A stretch of 64,000 nt of DNA, taken from NCBI GenBank assembly GCA_034522075.1, contig JAXHLO010000021.1, forward strand, positions 62,001 through 126,000. The letters are read 5' to 3'. This document shows, one piece after another, positions 1-9,389 of the stretch (its first letter is position 1; every line of letters starts with the position of its first letter). The translations under genes were made by a program, and so were the position numbers. Origin of the DNA: UBA7803 sp034522075 (GTDB taxonomy: Bacteria > Pseudomonadota > Gammaproteobacteria > Pseudomonadales > Azotimanducaceae). The notes under the pieces are model-generated. The model searched no databases. It was not told the DNA's origin and was given only the letters and a program-made list of their open reading frames with translations.

Positions 1-1
1 G

Positions 2-584
2 GTGAGCGTCTGGCTGCGCCGCGAGGATGATCTGGAAGTCGCCGCGGGTACGGCGTCCCTGGGCGAGCACGGCGCCACGGCGCTGCGAACCCGGGATCTG
101 CGCCCGGTGGAGCCGCAGGCACTGCGGATCCTCAAAGGGCTGGTGCCCGGCGCCGGCATCGGCGAGTGGCACGAAACCCTGGCCGCGCCTGGGGACTGCC
201 CGGCGGCGCTATGCGGCCGGTGCGCATCGCAGGCGACCCGTCGCGCCGAGGTACGCCGAGGACTCGCCGTGGGGCGGCCCCATAGCCGCACCGTCCACGG
301 CGGTGGAGTTACTCTGGGGTGTGCCCATGCGCGGCCTGGGCGGCTCGCTGGGAGAAGCCGTAGGCCTGTTCGGGGCTATCGAGGTAGCCCATCACGCCGG
401 GCCGCTGATGCTCGGCGAGACCTATCGAGTCACGGCCGAGGTGGTGGCGTTGAGTGAGAGCCCGAAAACCGAATCGCTGTGGTTCGATTCCTTCGCCTGG
501 CGCGATGCCGAGCTGATCGCCAGCCAGCGCATGATGCTGCGTTTCATGAAAGCTTCGTCGCCGCTGTATCAGGCGGAGGACTAA
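2..584 (+). pseudogene. Hotdog-fold (acyl dehydratase/thioesterase-like) protein, 5' partial and frameshifted
   Basis: The reading frame is open to the left edge, so the true start lies outside the window. Frame 2 carries the N-terminal part (REDDLEV through GEWHETLA). The C-terminal half continues in frame 3 from about 250, with SPWGGPIAAPS, VPMRGLGGSLGEAVGLFG and an end at RFMKASSPLYQAED. A short stretch around 211-245 looks more coherent in frame 1 (RPVRIAGDPSRR), so there are probably two indels, near 200 and near 246. The WGGPIAAPS segment and overall layout resemble MaoC/hotdog acyl-CoA proteins, but I see no diagnostic catalytic motif. The stop overlaps the end of the convergent kinase gene by 4 bp. 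The breaks may be real or may be assembly errors near a contig end. Confidence 0.6.
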
Positions 585-3121
585 TCCAGATCTCGGGTCA
601 GCACTTTGCCCACCATGGCGAGAATCTCCCGGGGCCGGAAGGGCTTGCGCAAATTTGGCAGACTGTCGGGCACCGTCATGCTGCCGTCGCCGGGTGCATA
701 GCCGGACATGGTGATGACCGGGCAATCGGGCCTGGTGGCCCGGACGGCGCGTGCCACCTGCCAACCGTCGATGCTGCCGCCGAGGACGATATCGGTGATA
801 ACCAGGTCGATGTCCGGCATTGCGGCCAGGGCGGCGAGCGCGGCATCTCCCTGGGTCTGCAGGGTGACCCGGTAGCCGCCGCTCTGCAGTATCCTCTGCA
901 GCATGGCGCCGAGCAGATCGTTGTCTTCGACCACCAGCAGATGCTGACCGTTGCCGGGATGCAGGGGATCCGACTCCGTGGCATCAGCAGCGTCCGGTTG
1001 GGTATCCTCCGGAGGCATGGGAAAGTACAGCAGCACCCGGGTGCCGCTCCCCGGTGTGGAGTCGATGGTCAAGGCACCGCCGGACTGACGCGCGAAGCCG
1101 TACGCGGTGCTCAGACCCAGCCCGGTACCTTCGCCGAAGCCCTTGGTGGTGAAGAACGGCTCGACCACCCGGTCGAGATGTTCCGGCGCTATGCCGACAC
1201 CGGTGTCGGCTACGCAGATCTCGACGTAGGGGCCTTCCGGCAGATCCAGGCGGCTCGCCTGCGCGCCGTCGAGCCGGCAATGCCGTGCAGACAGGGTCAG
1301 TGTGCCGCCCTCGGGCATGGCGTCCCGCGCATTGATCCCCAGGTTCAACAGCGCACTTTGCAGATGTGATGGGTCCACGTGGATCTCTATACCGGGAGCC
1401 ACATCGACGGCGGTCTGAATGCCGGAGCCGATGGCGCGGTCGAGAAATCCGCGCAGCTCCTCGAGCACTTCGGCCACCGGCAGGGTACGTACCTGCATGG
1501 GCTGCTGCCGGCTGAAGGCCTGAAGCTGGCGGGTCAGGTCTGCCGCCTTCAGCGAGGCGGACAGCACGAGATTCGCTGATCTCCGCACCCGGATGATCCG
1601 CCGCGCGCGAGCGCCTGCGGCCAGATCCTCGGCACTCGTCGATGATGGTAGGATCGAAGAAGGTTGTTGAAGTCATGGGAGATCCCGCCGGTGAGCTGGC
1701 CGATGGCTTCCAGTCTGGCCGACGACTTCATGCGTTCCTGATTCTCGTGCCTGGGAGCGGCGTCTCTGAGCTGGGTTATGATCGATCGGGTGTTGTCATG
1801 GCCGGCTGTTCCTGGAACGGCGCGGGCATTGAGATCTACTGAAACGGCCTGGCCGTCCTTGCGGCGCAGGGTCATCTCGCCAGCGTAGCGTCCGCTGGCG
1901 AGCAGCTGGCTGCGCGCCCGGTCCAGGCTTCCTTCACGGTTGTCGATGAACTCGGCCAGTGTCCGGCCTGTCGGCTGCGGATTCGCTCGGTAGCACGGGC
2001 TGATAGCGCAGGCCTCCGGGGTCGGCGGCCGACTACTGATCTCCCGTCGGCTCTGCAATTGCGATGGCGTCCCCGCTGTACTCGAACAGCATTCGATAGA
2101 GCCGGTCGCGTTCGTCGAGTTGCCGGGAAACCTCGCTGTAGACGTCCTGTTCCAGCGCGATGCGGAACGCCGCGCCGGCGATGACGTCCCGGAGAATCTT
2201 AAGATAGCGGCGGTATTCCGCATCGGCCGGCACCAGCGGGTCTGGTTCCAGCACCAGAACGCAACGCCTGCACGCATGGACCAGGCCGACGCCGCCCACG
2301 GGTTGACCCCGTTCGGCGCCTGGCGGCCCAGTTGTTCCACCGAGGCGTCAGGCTCTGTCCAGCCGGCGACCCGCTCGAGTATGGGGCGAATCAGGCTCTC
2401 GGCGTCGAGCTGCTGCTCGAATTCCGGCGGACGCACGTATGTGGTGCGCATCGTGGCTTCGTCGTCCAGGGTGAACAGTGCCACCCTGGCGAAGTCCATG
2501 GTGTCGCTCTCCAATGCCTCGGTGGGTGGCGCGGTGTGGTACCGGATGGAGGGTGCGCAACCGCACCGGTCCGTGGGCGACGGCGGTCCGGCCGGCCGCC
2601 GTCCGGCGCCGGCGCACGACGTGGTCGGTGGTATCCGTGGCGATGGAAATGAGGCCCTGAATGCGGCCGTCCGGGTCGCGGACCGGGCTGTAGCAGAACG
2701 TGTAGTAGCCTTCCTGCGGTTCGCCGTGGCGCGCGATGGGAATGTGCTGGTCTTCCTGCCAGACGGTCTCGCCCTGCTCCATCACCGATGTGGTGAGCGG
2801 GCGCAGGAACTCATCTATCTCGGCATAGACCTCCAGGGCCGGCTGGCCGAATGCGCCCGGGTGCTTGTTGCGGCCCATGATCGGAATGTAGCCGTCGTTG
2901 TAGATCACGGTGAGTTCCCTGCCCCAGCAGAGTGTGACCGGGAAGCGGGAGTTGAGACAAAGCTGTACGGCGACCCGCAGCGTTGGCGGCCATGATTCGA
3001 CAGGACCCAGCGGCGTGGCCGCCCAGTCTGTGTTCAGGAGACCGTCGGTGGCCTCAGACGCTCGCAGCAGGAGCCCGTGATGCTCGACGATCGGCCCCGG
3101 CGTTGGGGTGTGATTCGTCAT
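581..3121 (-). pseudogene. Hybrid sensor histidine kinase (PAS-GAF-PAS-HisKA-HATPase-REC), multiply frameshifted
   Basis: Read from 3121 downward, consecutive pieces of one kinase lie in different frames. A PAS-type sensor runs from 3121 to about 2600 (TDWAATPLGPVESWPP, YYTFCYSPVRDPDGRI). A GAF-like piece covers about 2514-2300, a continuation about 2299-2040 ends in a PAS start (MLFEYSGDAIAIAEPTG), and the PAS end plus HisKA covers about 2035-1660 with the phospho-acceptor box GQLTGGISHDFNNLL. The last piece, from about 1588, has N-box NLGINARDAMPEGG, G-boxes DTGVGI and GEGTGLGLS, then a receiver domain with VVEDND and the phospho-acceptor Asp in VITDIVLGG. At least four frame changes are needed, near 2.6, 2.3, 2.04 and 1.6 kb. 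As sequenced it cannot make a full-length kinase. Each domain is otherwise intact, so recent decay or sequence error are both possible. Confidence 0.78.
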
Positions 3122-3166
3122 GCTTTGCCCTCGGCATGCCGCCGTCCAGAGTACTCCGGCGGTACC

Positions 3167-4279
3167 TCAATCCGAATACCAGCTGCCCGGCCCCGGCGGC
3201 TTCATCCACAGATGGCTGTACCAGTGGAAAATGCCGCTGCCCTCTGTGGACGGGGCCGTGCAGGTGTACTTGCTGCGGCCCGCCGGCAGCGGACGGCGGG
3301 CCGTCACCTCCAGGATGCCGGCATCCGCGTCGACCCACTCGAGTTGCGGTGCATCCTGGCCCGTGACGAAACAGGACAGTGCCTCCAGCCGCGCCGTGTC
3401 CGCCTTAAGTTTCACGCGCAGAGTGGGCGCCGGCGCATCGTGGGCGAGGACCGGGTCGTCGTCGGAGAGCACGGTCACCTGGAACGGCCGGGTGCGCAGT
3501 TTTTCCGCCAGACTGTCCAACTCGGCGAAGCCGGCGGCCATGGGAAAGCGCGGCAGCGCCTGCAGATCCGACGCGCTGCCCACCGGCCCGGACTGCTGGC
3601 CGAAGCCCACCATGCCGAGTTCCCGGGTGAGTGTCTGCAGCGCCGGATTGAATTCGCCGTAGGGGTAGGCGATGACCTCGAGCGGGGCGTGCAGTTCGTC
3701 CTCCAGGCGTTGCTGGGCGCTTTCGATGTCCGCTTTGATACGCGCCCGCCATTCGGCCCGGGACTCACCTGTCGGCCGGTGCACGTAGTGGCCGTGGTCA
3801 CGGGAGTGGTTGGCGATTTCCGCGCCGCGCGTTTCCAGATCACGAAGCTGCTGCCAGGTCATGTAGTTGCCCAGGCCCTGATCGATGTAATCGGTGCTGA
3901 CGAACACGGCATAGGGATACCCGTGCTGCTCGAGCCGCGCTGCTGCCTGGTGGTAGACTGAGGCATAGGCGTCATCGAAGGTGATCGCCACCGCCTTTTC
4001 CGGCAGAGATTGCGCATTCCCGCCGTCGGCCAGGGCATCGATGAGTCGGCTGAGGGCAATGACCTGGTAGCCGTTGCTGTCCAGGTAGTCGAGATGGGCG
4101 TCGAACACGTCCGGGGTAACCGAGGTGCTCGGCGGTGTATCGTCGGCCACATGGTGATAGAGCAATACCACGGCATGACCGCCGGCAGCGGCAGCGTCGG
4201 CGGGGGGTGCCTGGCCGCAGGCCGGGGCTGCAGCGGCCAGCACGGCGGCGAGAAGCAGGGGCGGCAGCCGGCCCGTCAT
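3167..4279 (-). CDS. Secreted polysaccharide deacetylase (NodB fold, PgaB-like)
   Basis: A 370-residue protein starting MTGRLPPLLLAAVL, with a hydrophobic signal segment and an Ala-rich cleavage or lipobox-like region (APACGQA) near residue 22. The NodB domain spans about residues 40-270: AVVLLYHHVADD, catalytic-base/metal motif ITFDDAY, metal-binding H-S-R-D-H (EIANHSRDHGHY) and IAYPYGEFN. This matches carbohydrate esterase family 4 enzymes that de-N-acetylate surface polysaccharides at the cell envelope. A C-terminal region of about 90 residues is unassigned. The chosen ATG gives a 4-bp ATGA overlap with the upstream VOC gene, implying translational coupling. Longer in-frame starts upstream would place an Arg-rich tail before the signal peptide and are rejected. 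Confidence 0.85.
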   Translation of the reverse strand: MTGRLPPLLLAAVLAAAAPACGQAPPADAAAAGGHAVVLLYHHVADDTPPSTSVTPDVFDAHLDYLDSNGYQVIALSRLIDALADGGNAQSLPEKAVAITFDDAYASVYHQAAARLEQHGYPYAVFVSTDYIDQGLGNYMTWQQLRDLETRGAEIANHSRDHGHYVHRPTGESRAEWRARIKADIESAQQRLEDELHAPLEVIAYPYGEFNPALQTLTRELGMVGFGQQSGPVGSASDLQALPRFPMAAGFAELDSLAEKLRTRPFQVTVLSDDDPVLAHDAPAPTLRVKLKADTARLEALSCFVTGQDAPQLEWVDADAGILEVTARRPLPAGRSKYTCTAPSTEGSGIFHWYSHLWMKPPGPGSWYSD

Positions 4280-4707
4280 GGCCGGCCGTCCGCGGGGCCT
4301 TTCAGCTCCACCGTATTGCCTTCGGGGTCGTCGAGGTAGATGGAGGGGCCGAAGCCCTCGGCGCCGTACACATGGCGAACAGCGCTGCCGGCAGCGCCGT
4401 GTCGCTCGAGGTGACCGTGTATCGCGTCCGGGTCGAAGGGCTCCACCCGCAGGCACAGGTGGTCCAGGTTGTGACCGCTGTCGGTTGCCGGTGCCGCGCC
4501 GCCCTGATGTCCGAGCTGGCTGTCCACGGCAACGATGTCGATGAGAGATGCACCGGCGCGCAGCTGAGTAAGCCCCAGCTCGGCGGCTTCCCGTTCCACC
4601 ATGCAGCCCAGTACGTTCTGGTAGAACTGGATCAGCCGCCTGCTGTCGCGGGCGCGCAGGACCACATGGTCCAGGTGCTGCAGTTGGAATGGCACGGGTT
4701 CCGTCAT
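4276..4707 (-). CDS. VOC (glyoxalase/dioxygenase-fold) family protein
   Basis: A 143-residue single VOC module. The N-terminal beta strand has LQHLDHVVLRARDSRRLIQFY (first His ligand position), followed by LGCMVERE, a second metal-ligand region NLDHLCLRVEPF, and a C-terminal YLDDPEGNTVELKGP with the usual Glu ligand. The pattern is that of glyoxalase/bleomycin-resistance/extradiol enzymes, whose exact substrate cannot be read from sequence. The start at MTEPVPF is chosen because the fold begins about 10 residues later. Earlier in-frame starts only add a low-complexity tail. The stop overlaps the start of the deacetylase gene, so the two are probably one transcript. Confidence 0.8.
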   Translation of the reverse strand: MTEPVPFQLQHLDHVVLRARDSRRLIQFYQNVLGCMVEREAAELGLTQLRAGASLIDIVAVDSQLGHQGGAAPATDSGHNLDHLCLRVEPFDPDAIHGHLERHGAAGSAVRHVYGAEGFGPSIYLDDPEGNTVELKGPADGRP

Positions 4708-4851
4708 CGCTGCTCGGGCCTTCAGTACTGGACCGCAGCTTAGCGCGTTGCGCGGGCGGTCGGCCATAGCCTCAAGGGGCAACCGGGGTTGCCGGCCGTT
4801 CGGGCGGCTGTAGTAACATGCGCCTTCCAGCAGCCGAATTTGCAGTCAGTC

Positions 4852-5715
4852 ATGGAAGCCAGCAGCCCCGCAGCTCAGACCTTCGAAGTCACTCCGGACA
4901 ATTTTCAGGCCGGGGTGCTCGACCGCTCCCGTCAGGCCCCCGTCGTGTTGCTGTTCTGGGCGCAGGAGGTGCTGCCGTCAGCGGAACTCCGGCGTGATCT
5001 GGAGAACATCGCCCGCGGCTATGCGGACAAGGTATTCATCGGCCTGGTGGACGTGTCTCGAGACCCCACCCTCGCACAGCATCTGCGGGTTCAGGGCCTG
5101 CCGAGTATCCGGGTGGTACAGGACGGTCAGCTCGTCCACCAGCTTGACGGCCCACAGACCGAAGCCACCCTGCGGTCTCTGCTCGATCAGCTCACCATGT
5201 CATCGGCTGAGCTGCTCAAGGAGGATCTTGCCGGGCTGCTGGAGGCCGGCGACTACGATCGCGCCATGGCCATGCTCAAGCAGGCCATCGAGGAGGAACC
5301 CCACAATCACAGCTACCGGGTGGAACTTGCCGACCTGCTGGCTCTGCGGGGTGACGCCGAGGCGGCGCGGCAGGTGCTCGACGGGGTCCCTGAGGACGCG
5401 GCGGATCTTGAGCGGCCGCGCACCCGCATGGAGTTTCTCGAGGAAGCCGCCGGCTTCGAGCCTGCAGCAGAGCTGGAGCGCACGGTCGCTCGGCAACCCG
5501 ACGATCTGGAGGCCCGCTACCGCCTGGCGGTGCATGCCGCGGCGGCCGGGGACTATCAGCGGGCCCTGGACGAAGCCCTGGCCATTCTGCAGGCCGACCG
5601 CGGCTTTCGCGACGACCTGGGGCGGCTGACGATGATCCGCATCTTCATGCTCATGGGCAAAGGGTCCGAGCTGGCATCGCGTTATCGACGCAGGATGTTC
5701 AATTTCATGCATTGA
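4852..5715 (+). CDS. cnoX: CnoX/YbbN-like thioredoxin-TPR co-chaperone lacking active-site cysteines
   Basis: A 287-residue protein. Residues 8-115 form a thioredoxin fold (TFEVTPDNFQAGVLDRS, VVLLFWAQEVLPSAELR, cis-Pro region VQGLPSIRVVQDG). Residues 120-287 are helical TPR-like repeats (LLEAGDYDRAMAMLKQAI, LADLLALRGDAEAARQVL, YRLAVHAAAAGDYQRALD). This architecture is that of YbbN/CnoX, a chaperone-holdase that hands substrates to GroEL and DnaK. The active-site stretch WAQEVLPS has no cysteine, so neither CxxC nor the SxxC of Escherichia coli CnoX is present and redox chemistry is not expected. The start is the ATG at the first residue before the fold. An in-frame ATG 63 bp upstream is less likely. 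The gene appears monocistronic. Confidence 0.85.
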   Translation: MEASSPAAQTFEVTPDNFQAGVLDRSRQAPVVLLFWAQEVLPSAELRRDLENIARGYADKVFIGLVDVSRDPTLAQHLRVQGLPSIRVVQDGQLVHQLDGPQTEATLRSLLDQLTMSSAELLKEDLAGLLEAGDYDRAMAMLKQAIEEEPHNHSYRVELADLLALRGDAEAARQVLDGVPEDAADLERPRTRMEFLEEAAGFEPAAELERTVARQPDDLEARYRLAVHAAAAGDYQRALDEALAILQADRGFRDDLGRLTMIRIFMLMGKGSELASRYRRRMFNFMH

Positions 5716-5797
5716 GGCCGGTGTGATCTGGATCCCGGCCTGGACGCCAACCCTGACCTATGCTTGCTGAGACGAACTGTTTCCGGCGAGTGGCGGC

Positions 5798-6130
5798 ATG
5801 GACGCTCGAGAGCGCTCACCATTAATACTGAGCTGGCATGATCGGCGCGCCGTTCTGGATGAACGGCGCGGTACCGTACTGCTTGGTGCCCTGGCTGCGG
5901 ACGGCCTGCAGGTGGCTGGAGCCTACACGTCCCGCCATCACGCGACCATCGAGCGGCGCAAACACTACTATGTGCTGGTCGACCACAGTACCAATGGCAC
6001 GTTCGTGCAGACCGAGGACGAGCGGATCAGCTTCGTGCGGCGCGGCGAGGTGCGCCTGTGGGGCGATGGCTGGATCAGTCTGGGCGATCCGCTGTCCGAA
6101 GAGTCCGCCATCCGCTTTCGGCACGAGTAA
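5798..6130 (+). CDS. Small FHA-domain protein
   Basis: A 110-residue protein that is essentially one forkhead-associated domain, binding phosphothreonine. The key loop residues are visible: SRHHATIERR (Ser-Arg-His of the phosphopeptide-binding loop) and VDHSTNGTFVQ (the conserved S-x-N-G-T/V motif), followed by RLWGDGWISLGD. It has no signal peptide, so it should act in the cytoplasm. Its TAA stop shares a base with the ATG of the PP2C phosphatase gene, and the kinase gene follows. The natural inference is that it reads out phosphorylation by that kinase. The glycine of the usual first strand (G-R) is replaced by LLGAL. Confidence 0.88.
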   Translation: MDARERSPLILSWHDRRAVLDERRGTVLLGALAADGLQVAGAYTSRHHATIERRKHYYVLVDHSTNGTFVQTEDERISFVRRGEVRLWGDGWISLGDPLSEESAIRFRHE

Positions 6131-6882
6131 TGGAACTCACGACTTCGACAATGCATTCCCAATGGGTCTGGCAGAGCGCCCAGCAAACCCATCGCGGTAA
6201 GCGGCGGCGCCACAACGAAGATGCCGTGCTGAGCCGTTGCGGCGCCGGGCTGTGGGTGGTGGCGGACGGTATGGGCGGCCACCAGGCTGGGGAGGTTGCC
6301 AGCCAGGCCATCACCGCCGCTCTGGCGGGGGTGGTTCTCGACGGCCCGCTGTCCGCGCAGGTGGATGCCGTGGAAGATGCGCTGCTCACGGTGAACGCCG
6401 AACTGCGCCTGCACGCGCACAGCCAGGGAGATGGTGCCACCATCGGCAGTACTGTGGTGGCCATGGTCGTTCAGGGCGATCGGGCGGTCGTGCTGTGGGC
6501 CGGCGACAGCCGCCTGTACCGTCTGCGCGACGGCTGTCTCGAGCAGATCACCCGGGACCACAATCCGGTAGCCGACCTGCTCGACAGCGGGGCTGTGTCC
6601 GAGCAGGAGGCACTGGCCGCCGAGACCAACATCATTACCCGGGCGGTGGGCGGGCAGGCGCGGCTGTTTCTCGACCTGGCGGTCTTCGACGTGCACTGCG
6701 GCGACACCTTTCTGTTGTGCAGTGACGGGCTGTACCGGGAACTGGATGCCGCTGCCATAGCCGCCGCTCTGGCCGGTGACGTTCTCGAAGAGGCGGCGGA
6801 GTCGATGCTCGAACAGTGTCTCGCCGGCGTCGCCCAGGACAATATTTCTCTGGTGATCGCCCGACCGGAGTTGCCGGCATGA
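6130..6882 (+). CDS. PP2C-family protein Ser/Thr phosphatase (Stp1/PppA-like)
   Basis: A 250-residue PPM/PP2C phosphatase with the metal-binding set complete: RRHNEDAV (residues 26-33), VADGMGGHQAGE (44-55), WAGDSRLYRL, SDGLYRE and the terminal QDNIS. It lacks a membrane segment and should dephosphorylate cytoplasmic Ser/Thr phosphoproteins, presumably the adjacent kinase and its targets. The start ATG overlaps the FHA stop (TAATG), and its own TGA overlaps the kinase ATG (ATGA). FHA, phosphatase and kinase are therefore translationally coupled. The same trio occurs in type VI secretion loci (Fha, PppA, PpkA), but no T6SS gene is visible here. Confidence 0.93.
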   Translation: MELTTSTMHSQWVWQSAQQTHRGKRRRHNEDAVLSRCGAGLWVVADGMGGHQAGEVASQAITAALAGVVLDGPLSAQVDAVEDALLTVNAELRLHAHSQGDGATIGSTVVAMVVQGDRAVVLWAGDSRLYRLRDGCLEQITRDHNPVADLLDSGAVSEQEALAAETNIITRAVGGQARLFLDLAVFDVHCGDTFLLCSDGLYRELDAAAIAAALAGDVLEEAAESMLEQCLAGVAQDNISLVIARPELPA

Positions 6883-9389
6883 CCGGTACGGCTCAGGACG
6901 TCACTGTATTGCGCACCGATCTGAGCGGATCCGGCGGTGGTTCCGGCGCTGGCGGTGCCGATACGCCGCGAGTGCTCAAGCAGCGCTTCGTCCTCGATGA
7001 AAAGCTCGGCAGCGGCGGTATGGGGACGGTATTCCGCGCCAAGGATCTGCGCAAAGTGGAAGCCCGCGACCGCCATCCTTACGTGGCCGTGAAAGTCCTC
7101 AACAACGATTTCCGCGAGCATCCCGAAGCGTTCATCGCCCTGCAGCGCGAAGCGGCCAAGTCCCAGGAGCTTTCCCACCGCAATATCGTCTCCATCTACG
7201 ACTTCGACAAAGACGGCGATGTGCCCTTCATCATCATGGAGCTGCTGCAGGGGCAGGAACTCGCCGACCGGTTGCGGGCATTTCCCACGGGCCTGCCGGA
7301 CGAGATGCTCTGGCCCATCGTGCGCAGCATGTGCGATGGCCTGGAGCACGCCCATGAGGCGGGGCTCGTGCATGCCGACTTCAAACCCGGCAATGTGTTC
7401 GTGGCCGACAACCACAGCGCCAAGATTCTGGATTTCGGTATCGCCCGTGCGGTCCAGATCAATCAGGCACTGGCTGAAGATACAGTGTTCGACCCGACCC
7501 GCCTGGCCGCCCTGACGCCGGCTTACGCCAGTCCGCAGATGCTTGACGGCGCCGACGCGGAAACGGCCGACGACCTGTTTTCCCTGGGTGTGGTGATTTA
7601 CCTGATGCTCACCGGCCAGCATCCCTACGGGCGCACGCCGGCCAACGAGGCAGCGCGCCAGGGGCTGCGCGCACAGCGGCCGCGGCGTCTGACCCGGCGG
7701 CAATGGCGCGTGCTCGAGCGCTGCCTGGCCTATGACCGGGCAGCCCGGCCGGCCAGCGTGGCCGAGATCAGAAAGTATCTGCTGCAACCGTCACCCTGGC
7801 GCTCGCGCACGGCTCTGGTGGCAGCAGGCGCCGTGGCCGTAACCTTCGCTGTCAGCGGCTTCAAGGAGGAAGCGGCAGTCGAGGAGGCGCGGGTCGAAGT
7901 GCGCCAGACCACCCTGGTGGACGCGCAGATTTCGCGTCTCGATGCATTGCTCGCCGCACCGCAATTCGATGCGGCCTGGGAAGCCACCGTAGCCGAAGAG
8001 GTGGCGACCCTGTCGGCGCTGCGTCAGGGCGATGCGCCGCCGCTGCCGATCATGGAACGCCTGCGCGGGCGTTACTCGAGCGAGATCCGCCGCGCCGCCG
8101 ACCCGGACCGGGCGGTGGCTCTGTATGAGCGGGCCCTCAGCTACGGCGCCATGCCGCAGGCAAGGGAATTTCTGCTGGCCTGGCTGGCCAGCGACGTTAC
8201 TGCGTTGCTCGATGCGCCTGCTCTGGACAGCGCATGGATGGATGCGCTGGATCGGGCTCTGGGCCGGCTGGCTGAGGCCTTTCCGCAGAGTTCCGAGCTG
8301 GCGGCGCTGCGTCTGGAGACCGCCGACGTGCTGCAGGCGGAGCTGGAAGCCAGTCTGGAAGCCGAACGTTTTCCCGCCGCCCGGCGCGCCCTGACGTTCC
8401 TGGAAACCTACAGCTTCGCGCCGGACGTGCTCAGCGAGTTGCGCGTGCGGGTGGAGCAGGCGGAGCAGCAGTTCCTCGCACAGCAATCGGCCCAGGCTCT
8501 GCAGGCAGCCCGACAGAGCTTCCGCACCGAGCTGGCACAGACTCTGCGCGGAGCCTGCACGGATTTCGACCCCGCAGCCAGCGCTGCCGTGTTCCGCCGC
8601 TGGGTGGCGCGGCGACCGGCATTCGCCGCCCAGGGACGGTCTCAGGTGGGTGAGCACGTGTCCCGCTGCGTGGCGCAACTGCAGGTGCTGGACGCTGACC
8701 GGGCCCTGGCCCTCAGACAGCGCAGCGAGCGACTATTCGGCCCGCTGCCCGGACTGGAAAGCTATCGTGAGGATCCCTGTGGCGCCGACTATCTGGTGGG
8801 CAACGGCCGCCAGGGCGGCCGCCGCGGTTCCTGTGTGGACCGCTTCGGCGAGGCCGGTCAGGGACCGCGTCTGGTGGTGATCCCCGGCGGCGAAGCGACG
8901 GACCGATTTGCCATCAGCCGTCACGAAGTGAGCTGGCAGGATCTGAATCCCTTCTGTGAGGCTTCCGGCCGCTGCCGGCCCGGCAGTGCAGGAGAGCAGC
9001 CGGTCAGCGGCATTGCCGTCGATGTGGCCCGGGACTACGCGGCCTGGCTGAGTGGACAAACTGGATTCAGCTATCGCCTGCCCACCTATGCGGAGTGGCA
9101 GCAGGCAGCCCGGGGCACCGATGACCCGAACCGCAACTGCCAGGTACAGCTCGGCAGTGTGCGCCGGGGGCTGGCACCGGTGGCGGCGGACACGGGCACG
9201 CCGAATCCGTACGGCCTGGTGAATGCCCTCGGCAATGTCCAGGAGTGGGTGATGGACGGCGGCGAGCTGAAAGCAGCCGGCGGCGCGTTCCGCGATCCCA
9301 TTGCCGATTGCCGGTTGGATACGCTGCGCAACCATGATGGTCAGCCGGACCCGGTCAGCGGTTTTCGTCTGGTCAGGGAGGTGTCATGA
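6879..9389 (+). CDS. Transmembrane Ser/Thr protein kinase with C-terminal FGE/SUMF1-like domain
   Basis: An 836-residue protein. Kinase domain about residues 37-300: Gly loop LGSGGMGTVF, catalytic Lys in VAVKVL, catalytic loop HADFKPGN (Asp kept, but HAD instead of HRD, so non-RD), DFGIAR, and a P-loop+1 segment TPAYASPQ. One membrane helix follows at about 311-327 (ALVAAGAVAVTFAVSGF). A long helical region of about 350 residues comes next, then an FGE-sulfatase/SUMF1-like fold near 690-836 (RFAISRHEVSWQDLNPF, YRLPTYAEWQQAARG, NALGNVQEWV, SGFRLVRE). The domain lacks the Cys pair of true formylglycine-generating enzymes, so it is probably a binding module. Predicted topology puts the kinase in the cytoplasm and the SUMF1 fold in the periplasm. 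Overlaps of 4 bp join it to the phosphatase and to the TpsB gene. Confidence 0.9.
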   Translation: MTGTAQDVTVLRTDLSGSGGGSGAGGADTPRVLKQRFVLDEKLGSGGMGTVFRAKDLRKVEARDRHPYVAVKVLNNDFREHPEAFIALQREAAKSQELSHRNIVSIYDFDKDGDVPFIIMELLQGQELADRLRAFPTGLPDEMLWPIVRSMCDGLEHAHEAGLVHADFKPGNVFVADNHSAKILDFGIARAVQINQALAEDTVFDPTRLAALTPAYASPQMLDGADAETADDLFSLGVVIYLMLTGQHPYGRTPANEAARQGLRAQRPRRLTRRQWRVLERCLAYDRAARPASVAEIRKYLLQPSPWRSRTALVAAGAVAVTFAVSGFKEEAAVEEARVEVRQTTLVDAQISRLDALLAAPQFDAAWEATVAEEVATLSALRQGDAPPLPIMERLRGRYSSEIRRAADPDRAVALYERALSYGAMPQAREFLLAWLASDVTALLDAPALDSAWMDALDRALGRLAEAFPQSSELAALRLETADVLQAELEASLEAERFPAARRALTFLETYSFAPDVLSELRVRVEQAEQQFLAQQSAQALQAARQSFRTELAQTLRGACTDFDPAASAAVFRRWVARRPAFAAQGRSQVGEHVSRCVAQLQVLDADRALALRQRSERLFGPLPGLESYREDPCGADYLVGNGRQGGRRGSCVDRFGEAGQGPRLVVIPGGEATDRFAISRHEVSWQDLNPFCEASGRCRPGSAGEQPVSGIAVDVARDYAAWLSGQTGFSYRLPTYAEWQQAARGTDDPNRNCQVQLGSVRRGLAPVAADTGTPNPYGLVNALGNVQEWVMDGGELKAAGGAFRDPIADCRLDTLRNHDGQPDPVSGFRLVREVS

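Noticed and set aside
6471..7787. 438-codon minus-strand ORF across phosphatase and kinase genes
   Set aside because: Both sense-strand genes have intact catalytic motifs and coupled starts. The antisense product shows no recognisable domain.
5798..9389. Kinase/phosphatase/FHA trio as part of a type VI secretion system
   Set aside because: No tss, hcp, vgrG or clpV-like gene is present in the window. The adjacent secretion component is a TpsB protein.
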